DNA of 64,000 bases from Anaerocolumna jejuensis DSM 15929 (GCF_900142215.1 NZ_FRAC01000029.1:23766-87765), one strand, 5' to 3'; positions 26,080-34,531 are shown, counted from the stretch's first letter. Notes: a model not told the origin generated them from the sequence alone. Program-made: numbers and translations.

Positions 26080-26877
26080 ATGATTCTTGATACCATAGTG
26101 GAAGCTACAAAGAAGCGGATTGAGAAGGATAAGAAGGACATTTCGCCGGAGCTTATGAAGGAGCTGGCACTTAAGCTACCTGTCAGCCGTGAGTTTCCTT
26201 TTGAGAAAGCGCTTGGAAAAGAGGGAATTCATTTTATCTGTGAAGTTAAGAAGGCTTCTCCTTCAAAGGGAATTATTGCAGAAGATTTTCCTTATCTTAC
26301 GATTGCAAAGGAATATGAGGAAGCTGGAGCAAGCTGTATATCCGTATTAACGGAGACGGACTTCTTTTTAGGAAAGGATGCTTATCTGTCGGAAATCAGA
26401 AAGGAAGTATCCATTCCCATCCTCCGGAAGGATTTTACCATAGAGCCCTATCAGATTTATCAGGCCAAAACCCTGGGGGCGGACGCCGTTCTCTTAATCT
26501 GCTCCCTGCTGGGAGAGGAAGATTTAAAAGCATACCTGCTGCTTTGCAATGAGCTTGGTCTATCTGCTCTGGTAGAGGCACATGATGAAGCAGAAGTGGA
26601 AAGGGCAGTAAAAGCTGGAGCCCGCATTATTGGAGTGAACAACCGGAATTTAAAAACCTTTGAGGTAGATATCAGAACCAGCAGTCGTTTAAGAAGGCTG
26701 GTCCCGGAAAGCATCCTCTTTGTTGCTGAAAGCGGTATAAAAACAGCAGAAGATATCCGGGTATTGAAAGAAGATAAGGTAAATGGGGTATTAATCGGTG
26801 AGACGCTGATGAGGAGCAGGGATAAGAAAAAGCTGTTGGCAGAGTTAAGAGGTGATGGCGGTAATGGCAAAGGTTAA
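26080..26877 (+). CDS. trpC: Indole-3-glycerol phosphate synthase
   Basis: A 265-residue TIM-barrel enzyme that closes the indole ring. FICEVKKASPSKG carries the catalytic Lys and substrate-phosphate residues. SVLTETDFFLG, PILRKDFTIEPYQI, GVNNRNLKTFEVD and FVAESGIKT occur in the expected order. It is monofunctional: TrpF is separate and overlaps its 3' end by 14 bases. AGAAAGGA lies upstream of the start. Confidence 0.97.
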   Translation: MILDTIVEATKKRIEKDKKDISPELMKELALKLPVSREFPFEKALGKEGIHFICEVKKASPSKGIIAEDFPYLTIAKEYEEAGASCISVLTETDFFLGKDAYLSEIRKEVSIPILRKDFTIEPYQIYQAKTLGADAVLLICSLLGEEDLKAYLLLCNELGLSALVEAHDEAEVERAVKAGARIIGVNNRNLKTFEVDIRTSSRLRRLVPESILFVAESGIKTAEDIRVLKEDKVNGVLIGETLMRSRDKKKLLAELRGDGGNGKG

Positions 26878-27502
26878 AATCTGCGGATTAAGAAGAGAAG
26901 AGGATATCATGATAGTAAACCGATATCAGCCTGATTATATTGGCTTTGTTTTTGCAGAAAGCAAAAGGAAGGTTACAAAGGAAGAAGCCCGAAAGCTTAA
27001 GGCGGGGCTGGATAAAAGCATAAAAGCAGCCGGCGTATTTGTCAATGCACCTGTTATGGATATTGTTGAACTATGCAGAGAGAATATTATCGATGTGGTA
27101 CAGCTCCATGGTGATGAGGAGGAAGGGTATATAAGAGAATTAAAGAAAAATATTTCCCAGCCTGTCATCAAGGCTGTCAGACCAAGAGTAAAGGAAGATA
27201 TTCAACAAGGGCTGGCATTCTCTTCCGATTATCTTCTCCTTGACACTTATTTTGAAGGACAATTCGGAGGAACCGGAAAACCTTTTGACTGGAGCATGAT
27301 TCCTCAAAATGCTGAAAACTTTTTTCTGGCAGGAGGACTTAACAGCAGTAATGTAAAGGAAGCAATTCTTATCTGCCACCCGTTTTGCGTAGATATAAGC
27401 AGCGGAGTTGAAACCGGCGGCTTTAAGGATGAAGGCAAGGTAAAGGCCTTTATTGAAGCGGTAAGGCTGGCAGAGAGTGGTTATTTTAAAACTAATTTTT
27501 AA
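26864..27502 (+). CDS. trpF: Phosphoribosylanthranilate isomerase
   Basis: About 212 residues. VKICGLRREEDI supplies the catalytic Cys near the N-terminus; YIGFVFAESKRKV, VQLHGDE, YLLLDTYFEGQFGGTGKPFDW (catalytic Asp, phosphate-binding Gly) and FLAGGLNSSNV complete the family pattern. The ATG at 26864 gives the usual MAKVKICG start; ATG 26855 and GTG 26852 are in frame and closer to the GAGG ribosome site, so the start is uncertain by a few codons. It overlaps trpC. Confidence 0.95.
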   Translation: MAKVKICGLRREEDIMIVNRYQPDYIGFVFAESKRKVTKEEARKLKAGLDKSIKAAGVFVNAPVMDIVELCRENIIDVVQLHGDEEEGYIRELKKNISQPVIKAVRPRVKEDIQQGLAFSSDYLLLDTYFEGQFGGTGKPFDWSMIPQNAENFFLAGGLNSSNVKEAILICHPFCVDISSGVETGGFKDEGKVKAFIEAVRLAESGYFKTNF

Positions 27503-27540
27503 CAGTATTATAAATAAATTTGCGATACTGCTTGGAAATT

Positions 27541-27617
27541 AGGTTGGAAGAAAATATGATAAAGGAAGGATGCCATACCTGATTTTTTTACTACTTCATC
27601 TATGGCGCAATGGATAA
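27541..27617 (+). promoter_or_regulatory. Repeated leader element (copy A) with short upstream ORF before trpB
   Basis: Bases 27541-27576 match 30777-30812 at 30 of 36 positions without gaps. The copy contains GCCATA (27572-27577) and TATGGC (27601-27606), which pair in RNA. ATG at 27570 opens a 15-codon frame, MPYLIFLLLHLWRNG, with one Trp codon; its TAA (27615-27617) overlaps the trpB start. AAGGAAGG precedes this small frame. trpB itself has no ribosome site directly upstream. It would therefore be reached by coupling, or by the hairpin bringing AAGGAAGG next to its ATG. Confidence 0.55.
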
Positions 27618-28806
27618 GAAAATGAAAAAAGGCAGATTTTTGGAGTATGGAGGCCAATACGTGCCGGAAACCTTAATGAATGCGGTGAACGAGCTGGAAG
27701 CGGCCTATGAACATTATAAGAAGGATCCCGATTTTATTGCGGAGCTTGAAGGCTTATACAAGGATTACGCAGGAAGACCCTCCCTGTTATATTATGCAGA
27801 AAAAATGACCAATGATTTGGGCGGAGCAAATATCTATTTAAAAAGAGAGGACTTAAACCATACCGGTTCCCATAAGATCAACAATGTTCTGGGACAGGTG
27901 CTCTTAGCGAAAAAGATGGGTAAAAAAAGAGTAATTGCCGAGACCGGAGCCGGACAGCATGGGGTAGCAACCGCTACGGCCGCTGCTTTGATGGGAATGG
28001 AATGTGAAATCTTTATGGGAAAGGAGGATACGGACCGGCAGGTATTAAATGTTTACCGCATGGAACTCTTGGGAGCAAAAGTCCATCCGGTAGTAAGCGG
28101 CACTCAGACCTTAAAGGATGCCGTGAATGAAACCATGCGGGAGTGGACAAAAAGGGTGGAAGATACCCATTACGTTCTGGGTTCTGTCATGGGGCCCCAT
28201 CCTTTTCCTACCATTGTGAGGGATTTTCAGAAAATTATCGGGAAAGAGATAAAAGAACAGCTGATGGGAAAAGAAGGAAGGCTTCCGGATGCGGTAATTG
28301 CCTGTGTAGGCGGAGGAAGCAATGCCATGGGAGCCTTTTATGAATTTCTGGAGGACTCAGAGGTACAGCTTATCGGCTGTGAGGCAGCCGGGCTTGGAGT
28401 GGATAATCCCAAGAATGCCGCAACCATAGCAAATGGAACGGAAGGGATCTTTCATGGCATGAAATCTTTATTCTGCCAGGATGAATACGGCCAGATTGCA
28501 CCGGTATATTCCATATCCGCAGGACTGGACTATCCCGGAATCGGACCGGAGCATGCCATGCTTTATAAGACAGGCAGGGCTTCGTATGTTCCGATTACAG
28601 ACGAAGAAGCGGTAAGTGCCTTTGAATACCTCTCCAAAACAGAAGGTATCATACCGGCTATTGAGAGTGCCCATGCAGTAGCTTATGCAAGAAAGCTGGC
28701 TCCGGAAATGGAGAAGGACAGGATTATCGTAATTAACATATCTGGCCGCGGGGATAAGGATGTGGCTGCAATTGCAAGATATAGGGGGATTACTATTTAT
28801 GAGTAG
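27610..28806 (+). CDS. trpB: Tryptophan synthase beta chain
   Basis: A 398-residue PLP enzyme that condenses indole and serine. REDLNHTGSHKINN holds the Schiff-base Lys; AETGAGQHGVATATA, CVGGGSNAMG (PLP phosphate loop) and GLDYPGIGPEHA are standard for the TrpB1 type. The N-terminal FLEYGGQYVPETLM is also canonical. The start lacks an adjacent Shine-Dalgarno sequence and overlaps the stop codon of a 15-codon upstream frame (27570-27617). trpA overlaps its end by eight bases. Confidence 0.97.
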   Translation: MDKKMKKGRFLEYGGQYVPETLMNAVNELEAAYEHYKKDPDFIAELEGLYKDYAGRPSLLYYAEKMTNDLGGANIYLKREDLNHTGSHKINNVLGQVLLAKKMGKKRVIAETGAGQHGVATATAAALMGMECEIFMGKEDTDRQVLNVYRMELLGAKVHPVVSGTQTLKDAVNETMREWTKRVEDTHYVLGSVMGPHPFPTIVRDFQKIIGKEIKEQLMGKEGRLPDAVIACVGGGSNAMGAFYEFLEDSEVQLIGCEAAGLGVDNPKNAATIANGTEGIFHGMKSLFCQDEYGQIAPVYSISAGLDYPGIGPEHAMLYKTGRASYVPITDEEAVSAFEYLSKTEGIIPAIESAHAVAYARKLAPEMEKDRIIVINISGRGDKDVAAIARYRGITIYE

Positions 28807-29575
28807 AATAAAGAATGCTTTTAAGAATGGAAAAGCTTTTATAAGCTTTGTAACGGGAGGAGACCCGGATTTAAACACGACGAAAGAGCTCATCCTGGCA
28901 ATGGAAGAAGCGGGAGCTGATTTGATTGAAATCGGAATTCCTTTCTCCGACCCCATTGCAGAAGGTGCCGTCATTCAAGAGGCTAATGAACGGGCTTTGA
29001 CTGCCGGCTGCACAACGGATAAGCTATTTGATTCCATTAAGGAAGTGAGAGAAAAGGTAACGGTACCCCTGGTGTTCCTTACTTATATCAATCCTATCTA
29101 TACCTATGGGAAGGCACGTTTTTTTAAGAGATGCGTAGAGTGCGGAATTGACGGCATCATTGTCCCGGACCTTCCCTTTGAAGAAAAAGAAGAGCTTGAA
29201 GAAGAATGCAAGGAGTATCAGGTGGATTTAATATCCTTGATCGCACCAACCTCAAAGGAAAGAGTGCGCATGATCGCCAGGCAGGCAGAAGGCTTTATCT
29301 ACTGCGTTTCTTCTCTTGGTGTCACTGGCGTGCGAACTGAGATTAAGACGGATATTGCAGCTATGATATCCATGGTCCGTGAAGTTACCGATACCCCCTG
29401 TGCCATAGGCTTTGGTATTTCCACACCGGAGCAGGCAAAGGAGTTTGCCGGGGCAGCGGATGGAGCAATCGTTGGCAGTGCTATCGTAAAGCTGGTTACC
29501 CAATATGGAAAAGAAAGCATTAGACCCGTTGCAGAGTACGTAAAAGAAATGAAGGCTGCTGTCAGGGAAGCTTAA
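28799..29575 (+). CDS. trpA: Tryptophan synthase alpha chain
   Basis: A 258-residue TIM-barrel protein that releases indole from indole-glycerol phosphate and passes it to TrpB. FISFVTGGDPDL and LIEIGIPFSDPIAEGAVIQ contain the catalytic Glu; DGIIVPDLPFEE supplies the catalytic Asp region; YCVSSLGVTG and GFGISTPEQ bind phosphate. The ATG at 28799 overlaps the trpB stop and has AGGGGG upstream. It ends the trp operon; a bidirectional terminator follows. Confidence 0.97.
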   Translation: MSRIKNAFKNGKAFISFVTGGDPDLNTTKELILAMEEAGADLIEIGIPFSDPIAEGAVIQEANERALTAGCTTDKLFDSIKEVREKVTVPLVFLTYINPIYTYGKARFFKRCVECGIDGIIVPDLPFEEKEELEEECKEYQVDLISLIAPTSKERVRMIARQAEGFIYCVSSLGVTGVRTEIKTDIAAMISMVREVTDTPCAIGFGISTPEQAKEFAGAADGAIVGSAIVKLVTQYGKESIRPVAEYVKEMKAAVREA

Positions 29576-29598
29576 TATTTTGCATCGAACATATTAAT

Positions 29599-29651
29599 TA
29601 AGAATAAGCGAAAGAGGGCTTAATGCCCTCTGTGCTTATTCTTTCTTTTTT
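29599..29651. terminator. Bidirectional terminator between trpA and the YjdF gene
   Basis: GAATAAGC/GCTTATTC encloses AGAGGGC/GCCCTCT. T-rich runs flank it on the plus side (CTTTCTTTTTT), so it can end both convergent units; it overlaps the 3' end of the minus-strand gene. Confidence 0.78.
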
Positions 29652-30117
29652 GCTGATGTAACAGGAACTGTCGTTTTTCTTCCTCTTCCTTTTGAAGCCG
29701 GGAATGGCTTTTACGTACAGTCTTGTTTTGTTCTTGCTGAAGCTTTAAAGCCTGCTTTGCTTTAGAGGAAAATCCGCTTTCCTGAAGCTGCTTGTTAATG
29801 CTTCGCTTAAGGCGTTTGGGATTGACCTGCTTTTCCTGCTGCTTTTTGGCTTCAATGGAGGGGCTGAACCGAAAATCACTGTGATTTTTAAGCAGAAATG
29901 CATATACCTCATAATCTTTAGGTTCCGCACCAAAGATTATCCTGCTGACCTCGTATTTACCATCCGTTTCACGTTCGTAAATCCCAAGCCAGAAGGGGTC
30001 CTCAAATAAAACAGTAAGTTTTGATAAAACCTTGCTCCCATTGCATTCCGCGGGCACGCCTGCGGTTCTGCCATGAATAAGGGAGTGCGGAAGTGCTATT
30101 CCTTCACACCTATCCAT
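29620..30117 (-). CDS. YjdF family protein (DUF2992)
   Basis: A 165-residue protein. KLTVLFEDPFWLGIYERETDGKYEVSRIIFGAEPKD and YEVYAFLL are the conserved DUF2992 core. The rest is a highly charged Lys/Gln/Arg helix (SINKQLQESG, KQALKLQQEQNK, RLQKEEEEKRQ) ending in a basic tail, as in Bacillus YjdF. The ATG at 30117 follows AAAGGAGGAATT; it adds about 25 residues before the usual domain start. The biochemical function is unknown; relatives sit behind riboswitches for aza-aromatic compounds, and a structured leader precedes this gene as well. Confidence 0.85.
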   Translation of the reverse strand: MDRCEGIALPHSLIHGRTAGVPAECNGSKVLSKLTVLFEDPFWLGIYERETDGKYEVSRIIFGAEPKDYEVYAFLLKNHSDFRFSPSIEAKKQQEKQVNPKRLKRSINKQLQESGFSSKAKQALKLQQEQNKTVRKSHSRLQKEEEEKRQFLLHQQKRKNKHRGH

Positions 30118-30228
30118 AATAATTCCTCCTTTTGTTGTTTCGCAAAGAACGGACAACCAAGGAGGCAGGTTACTGACAGCTTTCGCTGCGCCCGGACTAC
30201 CAACCGGGTCTGTGTTTTTTTCCTTGCA
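30118..30228 (-). promoter_or_regulatory. Structured leader of the YjdF gene, probable yjdF-class riboswitch
   Basis: On the minus strand the leader has a CCCGG/CCGGG hairpin, a CAGC-GAAA-GCTG tetraloop hairpin and then CCTCCTTGGTTGT, which is nearly complementary to ACAACAAAAGGAGG at the ribosome site. Sequestration of the Shine-Dalgarno sequence would give translational control. The yjdF riboswitch class is known to precede DUF2992 genes. Assignment rests on context and structure, not on a covariance search. Confidence 0.6.
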
Positions 30229-30234
30229 CCTACA

Positions 30235-30262
30235 ATTTTAGAAAATTTCTATAAAATGTCAA
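30235..30262 (-). promoter_or_regulatory. Promoter of the YjdF gene
   Basis: Minus strand: TTGACA (30257-30262), a 16-base spacer and TAAAAT (30235-30240). Transcription would start near 30228. Confidence 0.6.
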
Positions 30263-30375
30263 GCATAAAATTTGCATTTCAAAATCAAGGAAATGTGATG
30301 AAGTTACGGTTACATTTTTTATCCTGGATATACTGATAGAAGAAGCGTTACTTAAAGACAAGGAGGAAATTTACC

Positions 30376-30696
30376 ATGCTGGATTTTTTAAAGAAAACGG
30401 AGGTTACATCTATTCATGTAAATGATATGGATAACCTTATCGGAAAGGTTGAACTGATTGATATCAGAGAGCCCTACGAGTACAACAGCGGCAGTATAAG
30501 AACTGCAAAAAATATACCAATGGACAAGCTTCTTGGTGCACCGGATAAATTTATGGACAAAGAGAAGGAATACTATATTATCTGCCAGTCCGGCGGAAGG
30601 AGTATGGCAGCCGCCAAAGCTCTTACAAAGGCTGGTTATAGGGTTGTCAATGTGGCAGGAGGTGTGGGCTCTTACGTCGGTACAAAGAGAAGTTAG
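30376..30696 (+). CDS. Single-domain rhodanese-like sulfurtransferase
   Basis: A 106-residue rhodanese domain. ELIDIREPYEYNSGSI and NIPMDKL are the CH2-type N-terminal features; the active-site loop CQSGGRS places the persulfide Cys at residue 70. The protein would carry sulfane sulfur. AAGGAGG precedes the ATG. The next gene, 190 bases on, is a CoA-disulfide-reductase-like flavoprotein with its own rhodanese domain, so both probably act in persulfide or polysulfide metabolism. Confidence 0.92.
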   Translation: MLDFLKKTEVTSIHVNDMDNLIGKVELIDIREPYEYNSGSIRTAKNIPMDKLLGAPDKFMDKEKEYYIICQSGGRSMAAAKALTKAGYRVVNVAGGVGSYVGTKRS

Positions 30697-30776
30697 GTTT
30701 ATGCTTTACCGCTCCTTACACACCATTAAAGGTGCATGAAACGGTAACAGGATATTAAGCAGTGTAGAATGGAAAA

Positions 30777-30869
30777 AGGTTGGAAGAAAATTTATAAATG
30801 AAAGGATGCCATGTTGTGATTCTTTCAACCTGTTTTATCAATGGCAGTACCGCTGATAAATCAGCGGTA
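30777..30869 (+). promoter_or_regulatory. Repeated leader element (copy B) before the CoA-disulfide-reductase-like gene
   Basis: This is the second copy of the element upstream of trpB: AGGTTGGAAG at the same 31-base distance from GCCAT. TGCCAT (30807-30812) pairs with ATGGCA (30841-30846). AGGTTGGAAG (30777-30786) pairs with CTTTCAACCT (30822-30831), an interleaved (pseudoknot) topology. A perfect 9-bp hairpin, TACCGCTGA/TCAGCGGTA (30848-30869), follows. A 16-codon frame, MPCCDSFNLFYQWQYR, starts at 30806. The downstream gene has its own AGAGGG site. Confidence 0.5.
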
Positions 30870-30885
30870 AACAGAGGGCGTGACC

Positions 30886-32592
30886 ATGAAGGACGGACGA
30901 AATATTCTTATCGTAGGCGGAGTGGCCGGCGGCGCATCAACGGCGGCCAGGTTAAGAAGAAGCAGTGAAGAGGATAGAATTATTATGTTTGAGAAAGGAC
31001 CGCATGTATCCTTCTCCAATTGCTCCCTTCCCTATTATTTAAGCGGCGAGATTGAAGACGCAGAGGATCTTGTATTAATGGACCCGGAATTATTCTTAAA
31101 GCAGTATCATATCGAGGCCAGAGTCAACCAGGAAGTTACCGCAATCGACAGGGAAAATAAATTTGTAACAGTCAAAAACCTGGCCTCCGGGGAGAGCTAT
31201 AGGGAAAGTTATGACAAATTAATTTTATCGCCGGGAGCAGCCCCCATCGTTCCGAATATCCCGGGAATTGACAAGGTGAATTTATTTACTGTCCGGAATG
31301 TAGTAGATATTGAGAAACTGAACCAATATTTAAAGGCGGTGCCTTCCATGGAGGCAGCGGTTATCGGCGGCGGTTTTATTGGTGTGGAGGTTGCTGAAAA
31401 CCTTACAAAGGCCGAATATAAGGTTACTCTGATCGAAGGGACAAACCAGATCTTAAGACCCTATGATTATGATATGGTACAGATTCTTCACAAGGAAATA
31501 AGCGACAACGGAGTCGATTTCATCGTGGAGGATACCGTTATGGAATTCGAGAAAGATACCGTAGTACTATCTTCCGGCAGAAGGATCAAGGCAGGAGCCG
31601 TTGTTATGGCTGTAGGTGTGGCACCGGAAACAAAGCTTGCCAGAGAAGCAGGGCTTCTTCTTGGTGAGACGAAAGCCATAAAGGTTAATTCCGATTTTCA
31701 GACAGATGATCCGAATATTTATGCGGTGGGGGATGCGATTGAAGTAATGAACGCTTTAAATAAACAGGTGATGAAGCTCTCTCTGGCAGGCCCTGCCTTA
31801 AAGGAAGCAAGAAGGGCAGCAGACCATATTAATGGAAGGAAAGCGGAGGAATTGAGTTTTATTGGCTCCTCAGCCATTAAGGTCTTTGAGCTTAACGCAG
31901 CTGCGACTGGATTAAATGAAGCACAGATTGCGGCACTGGAGCCTAAGATTGAGTATAATTTTGTACGTATTATTCTGATGGATAAGGTAGGGTTGATGCC
32001 GGATGCTTCTCCTCTGCATTTTAAGCTGTTTTTTGAAGTGCCCACCGGCCGTATTTTAGGAGCCCAGGCTATTGGAAAAGGAGATGTGACAAAACGCATT
32101 GATGTTATTGCAACGGCAATGAAATTTAAAGGAAGCGTAAGGGATTTGACAGAGCTGGAATTAAGCTATGCACCTCCTTTTTCTACCGCAAAGGACATAG
32201 TAAATTACGCCGGGTATGTTGGAAGTAATCTGCTGAATGGTGATTTTAAGCAGGTAAATGTTGACAAGGTAAGAGGAATTTTAGAAGAAGGGAATCTTAT
32301 CATCGATGTAAGGGAAAAGGGAGAATATGCAAGAGGACATATCAAGGGAGCCATGAACCTTCCCCTCAGCGAGCTTAGGGAGAGGGTATCTGAAATACCG
32401 AAGGACAGGCCGGTCTACCTTCACTGCAGAACGGGACAAAGAAGCTATAATGCAGTAATGGCGCTGCAGAATTTGGGCTATCAGAATGTTTATAATATAA
32501 CCGGCAGCTTTTTAGCCTTGTCCTATTATGAATATTTCAATGATAAGAGACTGCAAAGGGAGAAAATTGTAACAGAATATAATTTCCGATAA
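30886..32592 (+). CDS. CoA-disulfide reductase-like FAD/NAD(P) oxidoreductase with C-terminal rhodanese domain
   Basis: A 568-residue flavoprotein. The FAD-binding VGGVAGGASTAARLRR opens the chain, and SNCSLPYYLSG places the redox Cys at residue 46, as in CoADR and persulfide reductases (a single Cys, not a CxxC pair). The NAD domain has AAVIGGGFIGVEVAENL and the FAD loop IYAVGDAIEV. From about residue 460 a rhodanese domain follows, with LIIDVREKGEYARGHI and HCRTGQRS (Cys514). Such CoADR-RHD enzymes reduce CoA persulfide or polysulfide with NAD(P)H. The ATG at 30886 is seven bases after AGAGGG; an in-frame GTG at 30880 is too close. Confidence 0.92.
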   Translation: MKDGRNILIVGGVAGGASTAARLRRSSEEDRIIMFEKGPHVSFSNCSLPYYLSGEIEDAEDLVLMDPELFLKQYHIEARVNQEVTAIDRENKFVTVKNLASGESYRESYDKLILSPGAAPIVPNIPGIDKVNLFTVRNVVDIEKLNQYLKAVPSMEAAVIGGGFIGVEVAENLTKAEYKVTLIEGTNQILRPYDYDMVQILHKEISDNGVDFIVEDTVMEFEKDTVVLSSGRRIKAGAVVMAVGVAPETKLAREAGLLLGETKAIKVNSDFQTDDPNIYAVGDAIEVMNALNKQVMKLSLAGPALKEARRAADHINGRKAEELSFIGSSAIKVFELNAAATGLNEAQIAALEPKIEYNFVRIILMDKVGLMPDASPLHFKLFFEVPTGRILGAQAIGKGDVTKRIDVIATAMKFKGSVRDLTELELSYAPPFSTAKDIVNYAGYVGSNLLNGDFKQVNVDKVRGILEEGNLIIDVREKGEYARGHIKGAMNLPLSELRERVSEIPKDRPVYLHCRTGQRSYNAVMALQNLGYQNVYNITGSFLALSYYEYFNDKRLQREKIVTEYNFR

Positions 32593-32604
32593 GCTATTGT
32601 AACA

Positions 32605-32637
32605 TAAAAGGGGTGACTTTAAAAGTCATCCCCTTTC
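32605..32637. terminator. Palindromic terminator shared by convergent genes
   Basis: AAAGGGGTGACTT pairs with AAGTCATCCCCTTT, one bulge. It lies just after the plus-strand gene and covers the stop codon of the minus-strand amine oxidase; the minus reading has the better T tail. Confidence 0.65.
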
Positions 32638-34335
32638 ACTGATGGCATCCTGATAAAAAGGATTCATTACATGAAAGCCAAGAAAATTAGCTGCCAGCAT
32701 GCCACTGCGCAAAGCTCCCTGCATCCATCCATGCTTTGATGAAGCATGCTCTCCGGCAAAAAATACATGGTTATTGTACTCCGGCAAGAGCATTTCATAG
32801 CCGAAATTAAGAAGCTGCCCTGGTAAATCGGAGCTAAAGGCTCCTTTGGCATAGGGCTCCTGATTCCAATTTATCGTTTTATGCTCGGAAACTAATTTAT
32901 CCAGGTATCCATTGGAAAGACCATGAACCTCCTCTACATTTCTTTTAATATAGGGAAAGCTTTGCTTCTCCGGAAAGGCTCCCACCCTGACTGCATCCAG
33001 GCCAATATTATAAGCGGCCGTAATCACCCCTGGCGAATGGGGAGAACAGCCTGCCTCGTCCATGCAGTAAAGATGGTCCGTCGGGTAGAAAATAGATCTT
33101 ATGGGCAGGTCTGTGGCAGAAAAGCCCCCATTTATTCTGCCGTAATCGGCATTTTCTTCCCAAAACCTGTCTTTGCACAGGAAGGCGGATTTTAAGGCAT
33201 TGTAATAATTAAGCTCTCTTACAGCCTGCATTTTCTGGTTACAAAAGAAAGGATTGATGTCAACAGTACGCAGCAGGGAAAAAGGAAGAGCGCATATAAC
33301 ATAATCAAATTCCTCTGTTTGGTCCTTTGATACCTTGGTATCATACCGGAGCATAACGGAGTCATTTTCTTTTTGGTAGATACCGGTTACATAATGACCG
33401 AATTTTATTCTGCATTTTCCAAGTAAGTCAGAATTTTGACTGTATTCTTCCGGAGCAGGACTTGTCAGAGATTCATAAAAGGCATAGGGAAGATACTCCA
33501 TCCCCCCTGAAATCCGGTAAATATTAGTGTAATCCATAGAGTATTCTTCATTTAAAGTCTCAAAATAATTACTGGAAAGAGAATCACCGGTCAAAGAATT
33601 AACACTGGCAAGGAGAGTAATAGCGGACTGGCTAAAGCCCAGTTCCTGCCATATCTGGCGGATACTCTGGTTTATATATGGACAAAGCTCAGGGGAATAC
33701 GCCGGCAAAATCTGCAGAAGCTCTTTTCGTATATCCGGAGAAAGTTCTTTCAGGATATATGTGAAGGCATAGTCATTGAGTATATTCCAGGGAGTATTTC
33801 GTTCAGCCTCTGTTAAATCATACAGAGGATAAAGATATTCCATAATATTGGAACCTTCAGCATCCCGGCGTATTCTGGTATTGTGGGAATAAATAAAGGT
33901 ATTGGAGTTCACGGCAGAGGAAGGAACGGTTATCAAATGAAATAAATTTATATAATGCCATGTTGTCCCATGGGATACCGGTATCCGCAAGGGGCCCAGT
34001 TCCCCGTAATTTTTTCTGCTCTTGTCAAAATAGTGTGTATAGACCCTTCCACCGACCCGTTCTTCATTTGCTTCAAGTATTGTAATATCCGCACCGGTTT
34101 TTCTCAGCTCAAAAGCTGCTGACATACCGGCAAGACCGGCACCAATAATGCCGATTTTTAAATCTTTAAGACCGCCGGGCTGTACATAAGAGGTTATATC
34201 CGGGGGCGGATTCAGCAATTCAATAATATTTGCAAGGTCCTCTGTCCTGCCTGCATTGGTTAAAGCATCTGCTAACATTTGATGTCTTTGGGTATCTGTC
34301 GGATTTATAGTGGGACTTGTCTGAGTATTTGCCAT
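32626..34335 (-). CDS. Flavin-containing amine / L-amino-acid oxidase family protein
   Basis: A 569-residue FAD oxidoreductase. IGIIGAGLAGMSAAFELRKTG is the dinucleotide-binding fold at about residues 60-80, followed by ITILEANEERVGGRVYT, the GG-doublet motif of the amine-oxidase family. YGELGPLRIP and, near the end, HVFFAGEHASSKHGWMQGALRSG match L-amino-acid oxidase and monoamine oxidase. No signal peptide is seen. The ATG at 34335 follows GCAGGT by about eight bases; an upstream ATG (34374) has no ribosome site. An oxygen-dependent reaction would be unusual in an obligate anaerobe, so it may act as a dehydrogenase or in oxygen consumption. Confidence 0.85.
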   Translation of the reverse strand: MANTQTSPTINPTDTQRHQMLADALTNAGRTEDLANIIELLNPPPDITSYVQPGGLKDLKIGIIGAGLAGMSAAFELRKTGADITILEANEERVGGRVYTHYFDKSRKNYGELGPLRIPVSHGTTWHYINLFHLITVPSSAVNSNTFIYSHNTRIRRDAEGSNIMEYLYPLYDLTEAERNTPWNILNDYAFTYILKELSPDIRKELLQILPAYSPELCPYINQSIRQIWQELGFSQSAITLLASVNSLTGDSLSSNYFETLNEEYSMDYTNIYRISGGMEYLPYAFYESLTSPAPEEYSQNSDLLGKCRIKFGHYVTGIYQKENDSVMLRYDTKVSKDQTEEFDYVICALPFSLLRTVDINPFFCNQKMQAVRELNYYNALKSAFLCKDRFWEENADYGRINGGFSATDLPIRSIFYPTDHLYCMDEAGCSPHSPGVITAAYNIGLDAVRVGAFPEKQSFPYIKRNVEEVHGLSNGYLDKLVSEHKTINWNQEPYAKGAFSSDLPGQLLNFGYEMLLPEYNNHVFFAGEHASSKHGWMQGALRSGMLAANFLGFHVMNPFYQDAISERG

Positions 34336-34531
34336 AGAATAAACCTGCTTTTTCTTTACTGTAATGTATTTCATAAGGAAAGAATTTATTCTTACAGAAT
34401 ATTCTATTTACGTTATTTTAATAAAGATAGTATTGCTTTTGCTGTTGTCTTTAAATAGTAACAGGAATAAGCCCTGTGGGGAATAAATTTTATATGGGGA
34501 AAGAAATGAATTTTAAATTTTTGAAAAGGAA

